Assembly: GCF_900187405.1 (NCBI RefSeq) | Contig: NZ_LT896716.1 | Coordinates: 1,736,001-1,800,000, forward strand | DNA length: 64,000 bases | Source of the DNA: Geobacter sp. DSM 9736 | Lineage (GTDB): Bacteria > Desulfobacterota > Desulfuromonadia > Geobacterales > Geobacteraceae | Direction: 5' to 3' | In this document: piece by piece, positions 18,923 through 27,119 of the stretch | How the letters are laid out: each line of letters starts with the position of its first letter | How positions within the stretch are numbered: the stretch's first letter is position 1 | The notes under the pieces: generated by a model | Database searches by the model: none | What the model was told of the DNA's origin: nothing | What the model saw: only the letters and a program-made list of their open reading frames with translations | Translations under genes and position numbers: made by a program

Positions 18923-21900
18923 TCACCTTTCCTGTATGTGAAGTATCTTCTTGACCGGCTTGTTATTGGCATTGGTAACGACAGGCGGCGGATCTCCCGG
19001 TGGTTTGCCCGGGAGGGGAACAGCTGTTCTCCGGCCGGCCCTTGCGGTGAAAGCGCTCTTGATATCCACCTGCTCGAAACTGCCGGTGGACAATTGCAGC
19101 ACGATCTTCCCGACCATGGCTCTAGAAGGAACAGCCGCGCCGGTATTGTATTTGGTCGCCCAGACAAGGGAGCTTCCCCCGAATCCGCACGGGTCCGCTG
19201 TCGGCTTGTACGACGTGAAAAAGACAGAGCCGTTGGTCAACGCAACGGGATCTGTGACAACCCGTTCAGCCTTGTTTGTGGCATCCACTGCATCGAGATC
19301 GATGAACCAGCCGTTGTTCCGGGCGGCATCCAGCGCATCCGTAGCTGCATCTGAGGTCTGGTCGGTAAGGTTTTCGCGAGCGAGCGCAGCTGCAGAGCAG
19401 GTGGGATTTAGCCTGTCCTCCGCGGTGTTTACATAACATGGCTCTTTCACGCCGTAGATGGACCGCCTGCTCCCTTCGTCGTCTCCGTTGAAGTAGTATC
19501 TGCCACTCCCGAAGTAGAGCCAGAAGTTGTGGCTTTTCCGGTCGGTTAGTCGTGCGACGGCCGTCGTAACCGGCCCGGTATTGTCAATAACCTTGCTAAT
19601 GCTCCATTGCGCCGGGTCGGTATTTTCCTTTGTCAGCAGCCGCATAACTCCACCCTGGGTCCAGTTCCCCGCATCCGGCTTCACATAACCGAAATATAGA
19701 GCATCGTCCTTGTAGTGCCCGTTGGAGTAAATGTTCCATCGATCGGCATCGGTCTGCGCTCCGAGCAGGGAGCCGGCGAAAGCCGTCGAAAGGTCACTGA
19801 AACTGTACGGAGCAGCAGTAGCATCGATAGTGCGTAGAAGAGCACCAGTTTTCAGGTCGAGCACAAACAGCTTGAGGGGCTTGTCCGATTTGGCCAGGAA
19901 CTGATGCGTATCGGTATTTATGGGGCCGGTAGGTCCCGTAGCCACCACGGCAAACCATTTCCCGTTCTTGTTCCTGTCACCGATCCGGATAATGGCAGGA
20001 CCGGTTGTGGCGTATCCGAGATCTTCATGGGAGAACTCCCACAGCAGGCTAGGATTTGCAGGATCGGTAATGTCGAGGGCGAAATAGGATGAATAGCCCA
20101 CAGCTTTGTTTGCCGGATCGCTTGGGTCATCGATGGGAGTCTGCACGCAGTTGGCACCGGAAGCGCATGTTTTCCGGGAAGCTCCTCCCAACCCCATGCT
20201 TCCGATGAGAATAGAGCGCCATGAGGTTTTGTTCAGATCGAGATTGTTGCTGGAATCCACGGCTGAGATGTTCTTGTCGCAGAGGGAGTAATCACCTGCA
20301 CATCCGGTAGGTATCCCGATGCTGGCGTCCAGGAGCAGAGTTGGACCGTCAATGTAATAGAGATGGTTGTAAGAAGGATCAGCCAGATACTTCAGATAGG
20401 GAAGCGCATTTTTCGGGATGAATGCCCATTGCTCCTCGCCCAGGTTCTCTTCCGTGAGTCGTGCCTTTCGATCTCCCAGGGGAGTCACATCCAGCTTTCC
20501 CAGCTTGAATGCATGGAGCATCCCGTCATTCGCCCCTACATATACCATCCCGCGGTTACGGTATTGGTTGGAGTTGACGAACGATCTATAGGAAGAATCG
20601 CTGTACCCCGCACTGGGGGGGGAGTCATAGGTATTGAGCCTGCTGAATGACTGAAGGCGTGGAGTTGAAGAGATGATGTCGCCGAGCTTCCAGACCCCGG
20701 TGACGCCGCCTGATGTAACCGTACGGCTACGATAACCCGTCTGGTCGACTCCTTTCGCATAGTTTATGATCTTGGTCGCTTCCAGCTCGTTTGCCGCCTG
20801 CAAAAGGGACTGATTGGCTGCTGTGGCAGGGTTGAAGGCAGCGGCACTTGTGAAATTCAACAGAGTGCCGTTGGTATGAGTGTATATCGTTCTTGCCGTA
20901 TTACGTTGATGCAGTAGCTTTCCCGCCCGCCAGAGACTCTTTACATCATCCGGGGTGACCGTTTCGCTTGCGGCATCGCCGGAGCCGTTACCATCGGTGT
21001 CGGTAAGAAGATCCACCACTGTCTGACCATTTTCGAAACGGAAGCGGGCGACCTTGTCCTGTCTCAGGTCGAGGACCTTGTCAGCGTCCGAGTCTTCCCT
21101 GACGGTACTGTTATTGAGTCGCGGGTCGATGTAGTACCAGAGGTTCTGCATCTCCCCTATCCAGCTCACCTCGGAGCCTTCAAAGGCCTTCCTCGGATAG
21201 AACACTGCCTGAAGGATATTGGCGCCACTCCCCTCACTGTTGCTGAGGATAGATGCTGCCGTGCCTGAAGAAACTCTGGCCAGGATGTCGAGAATCGCCC
21301 TTTCAAGCTGCTGGGCCAATGCAGTGCCGTTCTGTGCTTCGTAAAAGGTATCCGGGACTCCGTCCCCGTTCTTGTCCCATTTGGAAGCACGGTCAGGTTT
21401 GCCGGTGTTGTCGTAATCATCGAACCCGCCATACTTCGCAGTTTTCTTCAACAGGTCTCGCCCAACCGGTGAGTCATCGAAGGCAAATACGGCATAGGTG
21501 GTCAGGTTCTGTTTACCCGCAATGGCCGACTTCCCGAGCGTACTGCTCCTCAAATCGGTGTTGTGAGCCCAGTAGGCCACCCCTTCCAGGTAATAGGTGC
21601 CTCCATCGGTATTGGCATTGCTGCTCCATTGACTCGCATACCCCTCCTGGGTGGCAATGCTGTCCATATACGTTCTCACGTCAAATGCTGCGTCCGTTAC
21701 CTTGCCGTCTGCGTTCCAGTTGCCGCCGGGGATGTTGCGATCCTTGGTAGCTTCTCCATCCGTGAGAATCAGCACAAAGTTCTTCTGGCAGGGGTACAGG
21801 ATCGGGTCCTTTCCCGAATATGTTCCACCGTTGTATGCACTGGTCGTTGCCTGGAAATAGCGGGTGGCTTCGTAGAACGCTTCACCGAGCGGAGTCCAGG

Positions 21901-23671
21901 TGCTGGGGTCTGTATTTTCGATCTGAGTGAGCAGGTTCGTACCGGTCGCTCCGATATCGACAGCAACGTAGCCGCCATCCTTTACGCTGTTTCTCTGATC
22001 TTCGTAGCGATGCCCGGTATTGAAGAACATGATGCCGAAGTTGAGCTTGTCGGCGTAGCGCAGTATAAGGCCTTCCTGAGGCGGTTGATCTCCAACGTAT
22101 ATCTTGACGTTATAGCTTCTGTCGTTGGAAATGTCGTTTATGACCTCTGTCGAGGTACCTTCCTCGATCTGGTAGTTGACGTTGTTGTAACTCTTGTAGT
22201 AGTCCCTGTCGGGGGAATTGGCCGCATAAAGATAGTTGGCGGTACCTGCCGATCGTGGTTGCGTCTTCCCTCCAACGAGCACCTTTCTCACAATATCGAT
22301 CCTGCGCATCGTGAGCCAGTTCAGGAAATTCCCAGACCAGAAGCTGCCGTTATCCTGTGCCCTTGAAGTGTCCACCCTGAAAAATCCACCCGAAGAAGTG
22401 ACGTACTCGTACATCTTGTTCGAGTCGAAGTAGCCGTAATAGTTAGTTGAAGGATTATAGCTCCTGTCGTACGAACTATTCCCGGTACCGGGAGTCTTGT
22501 AGGCAAACTCATACATGCTGCCCGAATTGTCCACCAGCAGAAGGACATTGGGCTTCACTGCGGTTGAACTGTTGGTAACGAATGGAGGTATCTGGCAGTA
22601 GTAATTGGAGGAGAATTGCGCCGGTGCACGAACCGTGGTGAATGTCCATGTCTTGGCTTGGGCCATTGCATTGGCCGCAAGGTCGGTTACTCCCGTAGTT
22701 ATGGTAGCCGTGTACGTCGTCCCGTATGCCAGAGGGGCCGATGGGGTGAACCTGGCGGCAAAGGACGAAGCATCATAGGTGACGCTTCCGGTAACGCCGT
22801 TATTTACGGTGAAAGTGGAAGTAGTCACTGTAGCCGGGTCCAGAGCTTCACTGAAGGTCGCGACCAACGCCGTTCCCACAGCAACATCGGTAGCTCCGTT
22901 CAGGGGAGTGACAACCGTGACCGTCGGAGGAGTAACGTCGCTTTTAACCGTCCTGAAGTCCCATACATAGTTTGCCGCAAGCGAATTTCCGGCGGTGTCT
23001 CTTACGCCTGTCGAGACGGTAACTGTGAAGGTGGTAAACTGCGGCAGATTGGAAGAGGGAACGAAAGTCGCCACCCTCCCTCCGGCATCAAGGCTGACTG
23101 TCCCGGTGACCCCGTTGTTAACCGTTATATTGCTTGTAGTTATAGTTGCCGGGTCCATCACCTCACTGAAAGTTACGGCAATCGGGGCGGAAACGCCTAC
23201 ATCTACGGCCCCGCTGACGGGCGATGTAGCGGCAACTGTGGGAGGAGTAACATCGGTAAGGGGTTTCGCCATCGTGGTGAATGCGAATTTATATGCCGCA
23301 AGCATCTGTTTGTTGTCATCGTCTGAAATTTGTTTAGCCAGTGTTACCGTATATTTCGTGCTGTAATTTAAATTTGCGGCAAGATCGATTTTGAGCTGGT
23401 ATACCCTCACACCCAGAACCATATACTCACTGTATCCCCATCGAGCGATGGTTGCTCCGTTGTCTATGGTGATTCGATCCTTAAAGCTGCCGGAGTCCAT
23501 GGATTCGTTGAAGAAGACGTATATTGATTCTGTAGCGTCATTAACATTGACAGCAGCATTTGAGGGAGTTGTCGATACAACCTGCGGCTCTCCCCATCCC
23601 CACGCTTCATCGAAACCGGCTGCAACGCATAAAACCAGCATCGTCAGAAAAGTCAGCATCAGTCTTTTCAT
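18923..23671 (-). CDS. pilY1: PilY1-type tip adhesin with three N-terminal Ig-like domains
   Basis: 1582 residues, larger than typical PilY1. After a signal peptide (about 1-24) come three Big_5-type Ig-like domains (about 29-135, 142-243 and 246-347; the second and third are nearly duplicate, each with TPP.V...P..GA.DV). A von Willebrand A domain starts at DNSGSM (about 376), with the later MIDAS Thr in PLGEA and Asp in LTDGEATKD. A calcium loop DKNGDGVPD follows. The C-terminal propeller carries the PilY1 signature ALDITDPANPSLLWEF. PilY1 acts at the pilus tip in adhesion, calcium-dependent retraction control and assembly. It abuts the FimT-like gene and is part of the minor pilin operon. 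Confidence 0.93.
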   Translation of the reverse strand: MKRLMLTFLTMLVLCVAAGFDEAWGWGEPQVVSTTPSNAAVNVNDATESIYVFFNESMDSGSFKDRITIDNGATIARWGYSEYMVLGVRVYQLKIDLAANLNYSTKYTVTLAKQISDDDNKQMLAAYKFAFTTMAKPLTDVTPPTVAATSPVSGAVDVGVSAPIAVTFSEVMDPATITTSNITVNNGVTGTVSLDAGGRVATFVPSSNLPQFTTFTVTVSTGVRDTAGNSLAANYVWDFRTVKSDVTPPTVTVVTPLNGATDVAVGTALVATFSEALDPATVTTSTFTVNNGVTGSVTYDASSFAARFTPSAPLAYGTTYTATITTGVTDLAANAMAQAKTWTFTTVRAPAQFSSNYYCQIPPFVTNSSTAVKPNVLLLVDNSGSMYEFAYKTPGTGNSSYDRSYNPSTNYYGYFDSNKMYEYVTSSGGFFRVDTSRAQDNGSFWSGNFLNWLTMRRIDIVRKVLVGGKTQPRSAGTANYLYAANSPDRDYYKSYNNVNYQIEEGTSTEVINDISNDRSYNVKIYVGDQPPQEGLILRYADKLNFGIMFFNTGHRYEDQRNSVKDGGYVAVDIGATGTNLLTQIENTDPSTWTPLGEAFYEATRYFQATTSAYNGGTYSGKDPILYPCQKNFVLILTDGEATKDRNIPGGNWNADGKVTDAAFDVRTYMDSIATQEGYASQWSSNANTDGGTYYLEGVAYWAHNTDLRSSTLGKSAIAGKQNLTTYAVFAFDDSPVGRDLLKKTAKYGGFDDYDNTGKPDRASKWDKNGDGVPDTFYEAQNGTALAQQLERAILDILARVSSGTAASILSNSEGSGANILQAVFYPRKAFEGSEVSWIGEMQNLWYYIDPRLNNSTVREDSDADKVLDLRQDKVARFRFENGQTVVDLLTDTDGNGSGDAASETVTPDDVKSLWRAGKLLHQRNTARTIYTHTNGTLLNFTSAAAFNPATAANQSLLQAANELEATKIINYAKGVDQTGYRSRTVTSGGVTGVWKLGDIISSTPRLQSFSRLNTYDSPPSAGYSDSSYRSFVNSNQYRNRGMVYVGANDGMLHAFKLGKLDVTPLGDRKARLTEENLGEEQWAFIPKNALPYLKYLADPSYNHLYYIDGPTLLLDASIGIPTGCAGDYSLCDKNISAVDSSNNLDLNKTSWRSILIGSMGLGGASRKTCASGANCVQTPIDDPSDPANKAVGYSSYFALDITDPANPSLLWEFSHEDLGYATTGPAIIRIGDRNKNGKWFAVVATGPTGPINTDTHQFLAKSDKPLKLFVLDLKTGALLRTIDATAAPYSFSDLSTAFAGSLLGAQTDADRWNIYSNGHYKDDALYFGYVKPDAGNWTQGGVMRLLTKENTDPAQWSISKVIDNTGPVTTAVARLTDRKSHNFWLYFGSGRYYFNGDDEGSRRSIYGVKEPCYVNTAEDRLNPTCSAAALARENLTDQTSDAATDALDAARNNGWFIDLDAVDATNKAERVVTDPVALTNGSVFFTSYKPTADPCGFGGSSLVWATKYNTGAAVPSRAMVGKIVLQLSTGSFEQVDIKSAFTARAGRRTAVPLPGKPPGDPPPVVTNANNKPVKKILHIQER

Positions 23672-23952
23672 CTCGGCATCCTCTCGACCAACACAACTTC
23701 TGCAACTCCGCCCCGCTCTGTAACGCGAACGATGGAATGAAGCGGGATCTTCTTAAGAGAAATCCGCCTTCCTTCACTCAAGGCCAACGTTTTGTCGTCC
23801 ATTGCAAAAGAACGCGTCCCGGAACGGGGGATATCAATGGCAAACCTGCCCCCCTTAATCCCGGCAAAATATCCCTGGAAATCCTCTTCAGCATTGGCAG
23901 TTATCGGTGTAACGAGAAGGAGGAGAGCATATAACATCGCGCGGAACTTCAT
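23668..23952 (-). CDS. Small secreted protein of the PilY1 operon
   Basis: 94 residues with a clear signal peptide (MKFRAMLYALLLLVTPITANA, cleavage after ANA) and a small beta-rich mature part of about 73 residues. The ATG at 23952 has GGAG upstream; the frame is open to 24045, but only this start gives the signal. Its stop overlaps the pilY1 start by 4 bp, so they are translated together. I do not recognise the family; a periplasmic helper of PilY1 or the minor pilins is a guess from position. Confidence 0.7.
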   Translation of the reverse strand: MKFRAMLYALLLLVTPITANAEEDFQGYFAGIKGGRFAIDIPRSGTRSFAMDDKTLALSEGRRISLKKIPLHSIVRVTERGGVAEVVLVERMPR

Positions 23953-23985
23953 TGGCTTCTCCAATAGCTTTGTAGCGGATGCCCG

Positions 23986-23999
23986 GCAAGAGCACCCCC
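23986..23999 (-). promoter_or_regulatory. Possible sigma-54 (-24/-12) element before the PilY1 operon
   Basis: On the minus strand GG (23998-23999) and GC (23986-23987) are ten bases apart with TTGC at the -12 side, 22-35 bp before the predicted start of transcription and start codon of the 94-residue gene. The -24 side is a weak match. It overlaps a hairpin-forming stretch (GATGC 24001-24005 side with GCATC), so another reading is a structured leader. The neighbouring NtrC-type regulator makes sigma-54 control plausible. Confidence 0.25.
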
Positions 24000-24080
24000 T
24001 TGCATCGTTGCTTTCAATTTTGGTGCCGCCGGAAACATAGTTCATAAGTCCTAAAGATCGCTATGCTTTTTGGGGAACAG

Positions 24081-24134
24081 AAAAAGGGCTCGCGGAAACC
24101 ATGAAATAATTTCATAGTATCGGCACGAGCCCTT
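24081..24134 (-). terminator. Terminator-like hairpin after the DsbC-like gene
   Basis: AAGGGCTCG (24084-24092) pairs with CGAGCCCTT (24126-24134), enclosing a second short palindrome at 24101-24115. On the minus strand the stem is followed by TTTTTCTG. It separates the DsbC-like gene from the PilY1 operon. Confidence 0.65.
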
Positions 24135-24234
24135 GGATATGAAGCGGTATATTCTCGAAATGAAGAGCTTAAGGTATCCGCAAGAGTGAGGTCACCACAC
24201 AATCAGGATAGAAAACCGGCGGCACGGCATGAGA

Positions 24235-25029
24235 CTACTTTACCTGTTCCTGCGGCGACACTGTCAGCAGCTTCTTGATCTCAGCCGCCTCCTTGTAGCC
24301 AGGCATGATTCGCCCGTCGGATAGAATTAGTGTAGGAGTGGCGGTGACCCCGATGGATTCCGCAAATTTGATGGTACTGTCCACCGCCTCCGCCCCCTCC
24401 TTCCCCTTCGGCGCGGGAAGCTTTTCTCCGGAAAAGGCCTGATCGAGCAGATAGAGAGGATTCTCCCCGGACAGGATCGTTCGGGCCTTGTCATATGCCT
24501 CAGGGTGCATCTTGAGGGGAAAGAGCTTTATGTATATCGCCAAATCAGGACCCATGTACATTAGCTTGACCAGCTCGCGATGGAGCTTTGCGCAGAAAGG
24601 GCAATCGGGGTCCGTGAAGACGAACAGCTTCTTCGTGCCTTCGGGGTTACCCATCAGAACCGAATCCGTCAATGGAATGGTTGACGGGTTGACCGTTGCC
24701 GGCTTTGCCGGTTGGGGCTTGGTGCCGACTATGTTTTTTGTCGTGACGTCAAATATCGGACCCGCAATGAGGTGCTTTTTGCTGAAGTCCAAGTATGCGA
24801 CCCCCTGCTGTCCCTTGCTCTCCAGAGTCAACTCGAAGAGTCCGGATATCGGAGCCGGCTTCACAACCTTAACCTCACCCACCCCTTTGAGGATGCTGTT
24901 CGCCTCCGGAAGAGAAAGGGTGTGGCAGGCACCACACTCCTTCTTCCCGTCGCCGCACTGTTCATGCGGGACGGCAGATGCCATGACGGGAACAAAAAGC
25001 ACAAGAAGGAGAATAAAGAATTTCGGCAT
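24235..25029 (-). CDS. DsbC-like thiol-disulfide protein with N-terminal CXXCH motif
   Basis: 264 residues. A signal peptide (about 1-19) is followed by CGDGKKECGACHTLS, in which CGACH matches a c-type heme attachment site. Then comes a DsbC/G-like domain: dimerisation part with YLDFSKKHLIAGPI, redox motif FTDPDCPFCAKL, and the cis-proline loop GVTATPTLIL. DsbC proteins isomerise wrong disulfides in the periplasm. The gene lies among pilus tip genes whose products (PilY1, pseudopilins) have many cysteines, which suggests clients. AAGGA lies upstream of the ATG. Whether heme is attached cannot be seen from sequence. Confidence 0.85.
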   Translation of the reverse strand: MPKFFILLLVLFVPVMASAVPHEQCGDGKKECGACHTLSLPEANSILKGVGEVKVVKPAPISGLFELTLESKGQQGVAYLDFSKKHLIAGPIFDVTTKNIVGTKPQPAKPATVNPSTIPLTDSVLMGNPEGTKKLFVFTDPDCPFCAKLHRELVKLMYMGPDLAIYIKLFPLKMHPEAYDKARTILSGENPLYLLDQAFSGEKLPAPKGKEGAEAVDSTIKFAESIGVTATPTLILSDGRIMPGYKEAAEIKKLLTVSPQEQVK

Positions 25030-25126
25030 AAGTGGTTCCTTCGAGGTAGTGTGAGGGGCGCATGCAGGTATGGAGGTAAAGATATCAGAAGAAGGGGCTG
25101 CTGCCTAGAGCATAGGTGAGAGGGAA

Positions 25127-25618
25127 TCACTTGAGATAAACAAATTCTGCCTTACAGCTCTTGCCTGCCATTCGCTTGCCGATTCTGACGCGAGTCTTGG
25201 AGATTACGATGGAGTCTGCGCCCGCAGATGCGGAATCCTGATCCACGCACACCGTCACAGGGGAGTTACAGACCCCCCACGTGTCGTAGGCCACGGTGCA
25301 TTGGCCACCGCCGCTCCACGTGACGGGATGGACAAGATCACGCACCTGAACGGGAAGTACCGTCGTATCCGTTCCCGGATAGATCGACATCTTTCGCTCC
25401 GCGAACTTGACTGCACGGGGGGATTTTTCAAGAAGGGCCTTCTGTCTGATTTCCAGGAGATCGGCATACATCACGCGGATCTGATTTTCCACCGAGCTCT
25501 TTATAGCAGCATTCCTGTATATCAATCCAGCAATTGTGACGAGTACTGAAATAACTGCCGCCACGATGACCAGCTCGAAAAGGGTTAATCCTCCCTGATT
25601 TTTGAACGATAGGCGCAT
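25127..25618 (-). CDS. Second FimT/GspH-like pseudopilin
   Basis: 163 residues: leader MRLSFKNQGG, mature start LTLFELVIVAAVISVLVTIAGLIY with Glu5. The body resembles the FimT-like protein at 18426-18920 (SSVENQIRVMYADLLEIRQKALLEKSPRA against the same region there), including the C-terminal SIVISKTRVRIGKR-like segment, so the two are paralogues. It is separated from pilY1 by the DsbC-like gene. The 130 bp before it are AT-rich and probably hold its promoter. Confidence 0.8.
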   Translation of the reverse strand: MRLSFKNQGGLTLFELVIVAAVISVLVTIAGLIYRNAAIKSSVENQIRVMYADLLEIRQKALLEKSPRAVKFAERKMSIYPGTDTTVLPVQVRDLVHPVTWSGGGQCTVAYDTWGVCNSPVTVCVDQDSASAGADSIVISKTRVRIGKRMAGKSCKAEFVYLK

Positions 25619-25748
25619 ATCTGCTTCTCCGACAGTGTGTGTCGAATACGAGACATGCAGATCCTACATTAATATCTTTGTGCGGTAAATACGTATTTAT
25701 TAAAAGGGACAAAATATTTTATTCAAATGTTCCACAGGCAAATACCAG

Positions 25749-27119
25749 TCATTCCAGCCCGTATTCCTTCAGCTTGTACAAAAGAGCACGGTGGCTGATT
25801 TCAAGGAGCTTGGCAGCGTGAGTCCGGTTACCGCCGGTTCTTGTTAAAGCCCTTTTTATAAGGCTCCGCTCCATAAGCTCCTCGGCACGCTTTATCGACA
25901 GACAGCCGGATGAACCATCAGGAGCAGGAGCAGATAATACATGCTGCAGCTTCTCCGGAAGCATGCTCCTTTCTATCACATCCCCCCCACACAGGATCAG
26001 ACTCCGTTCGATGCAATTTTCAAGCTCTCTCACATTTCCCGGCCATTCATATTCCATCAGAATCGAAATCACCTCGGGAGAACAGCGCACCTTCCTGTCG
26101 GGGCTGAATTTCTCGATGAAGTGCCGCGAGAGCAGGGGAATGTCCACGACACGCTCGCGCAGGGGAGGCAGCGAGATGGTAAAGACATTGAGCCGGAAAA
26201 ACAGGTCTTCCCTGAACCGCCCGTTAGCCGACTCCTGCTCCAGGTCCCGGGCCGTCGCTGAAATGACGCGCACATCTATCCTGCGGGAAGATTCGGAGCC
26301 GAGAGGGCGGACCTCCCCCTCCTGCAGTACGCGAAGAAGCTTCACCTGAAGCGGCAGCGGCATCTCTCCGATCTCGTCGAGGAAGAGAGTGCCTCCGTGG
26401 GCCTGCTCGAAGAGCCCCCTCTTCCCCTCTGTTGCATCGGTGTAAGCTCCTTTCACGTGCCCGAACAACTCCGATTCCAGAAGGTTCTCAGGAATTGCAC
26501 CACAATTGACTGCAACAAATGGAGCAGAGGCACGGCAGCCGTTGTAGTGGATCGCTCTGGCCACCAGCTCCTTCCCTGTGCCGGATTCCCCCTGAACCAG
26601 CACTGTGGTTTTGAGATCGCAGAGCTTCCCCACCAGTGAGAAAATCTCCCTCATTTTTCCGCTTCTGCTGATGAGTCCTGCGAAGGAAAATTCCTTCCTC
26701 ACTTCTTCCCTGAGCAGCAGGTTCTCTGCCTTCAGGCGCTCACGCTCTTCCGCTTTTTTCAGTACCAGCATTACCTCGTCCTGCCGGAAGGGCTTGGAGA
26801 TATAATCGTACGCTCCATTTTTCATGCATTCGATGGCGGTATCGATGGAGCCGTACGCCGACATCATGATGATGGTTGCGCATATTCCGGACTCCGCGGC
26901 ATTGCCCAGGAAAGCCAGACCATCCATACCTGGCATCCTGATATCGCATAGAACGAAGTCGTACGATTTGACCAGAGCCATGGAAAGAGCGGTTTCTCCA
27001 TCAGGGGCTCCGTCGACCGAATACCCCTGCTTACGCAACATAACCTGCAACATGTGACGCATGTTCTCTTCATCATCCACCACGAGAATTCTCTGCCCAC
27101 CCTCTGGATGCCTCTTCAT
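25749..27119 (-). CDS. NtrC-family response regulator (PilR-like)
   Basis: 456 residues in three domains: receiver (about 10-125, acidic VVDDEEN, phosphorylated Asp in LCDIRMPGMDG, lysine in ISKPF), AAA+ sigma-54 activator (about 150-375, Walker A GESGTGKE, Walker B GGTLFLDEIGEMP, arginine fingers in the FREDLFFRLNVF region) and a Fis-type HTH at the end (GGNRTHAAKLLEISHRALLYKLKEYGL). The loop that contacts sigma-54, normally GAFTGA, reads GAYTDA. It overlaps the kinase gene by 4 bp and lies in the pilus cluster, so control of pilus genes is likely but not proven. Confidence 0.88.
   Translation of the reverse strand: MKRHPEGGQRILVVDDEENMRHMLQVMLRKQGYSVDGAPDGETALSMALVKSYDFVLCDIRMPGMDGLAFLGNAAESGICATIIMMSAYGSIDTAIECMKNGAYDYISKPFRQDEVMLVLKKAEERERLKAENLLLREEVRKEFSFAGLISRSGKMREIFSLVGKLCDLKTTVLVQGESGTGKELVARAIHYNGCRASAPFVAVNCGAIPENLLESELFGHVKGAYTDATEGKRGLFEQAHGGTLFLDEIGEMPLPLQVKLLRVLQEGEVRPLGSESSRRIDVRVISATARDLEQESANGRFREDLFFRLNVFTISLPPLRERVVDIPLLSRHFIEKFSPDRKVRCSPEVISILMEYEWPGNVRELENCIERSLILCGGDVIERSMLPEKLQHVLSAPAPDGSSGCLSIKRAEELMERSLIKRALTRTGGNRTHAAKLLEISHRALLYKLKEYGLE

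Noticed and set aside
23955-24060. Leader before the PilY1 operon as a c-di-GMP/cGAMP (GEMM) riboswitch
   Set aside because: A GCCGGG string and a GATGCAAG segment recall GEMM leaders of Geobacter, but the required GGCAAACC and ACGCAAAGC blocks are absent.
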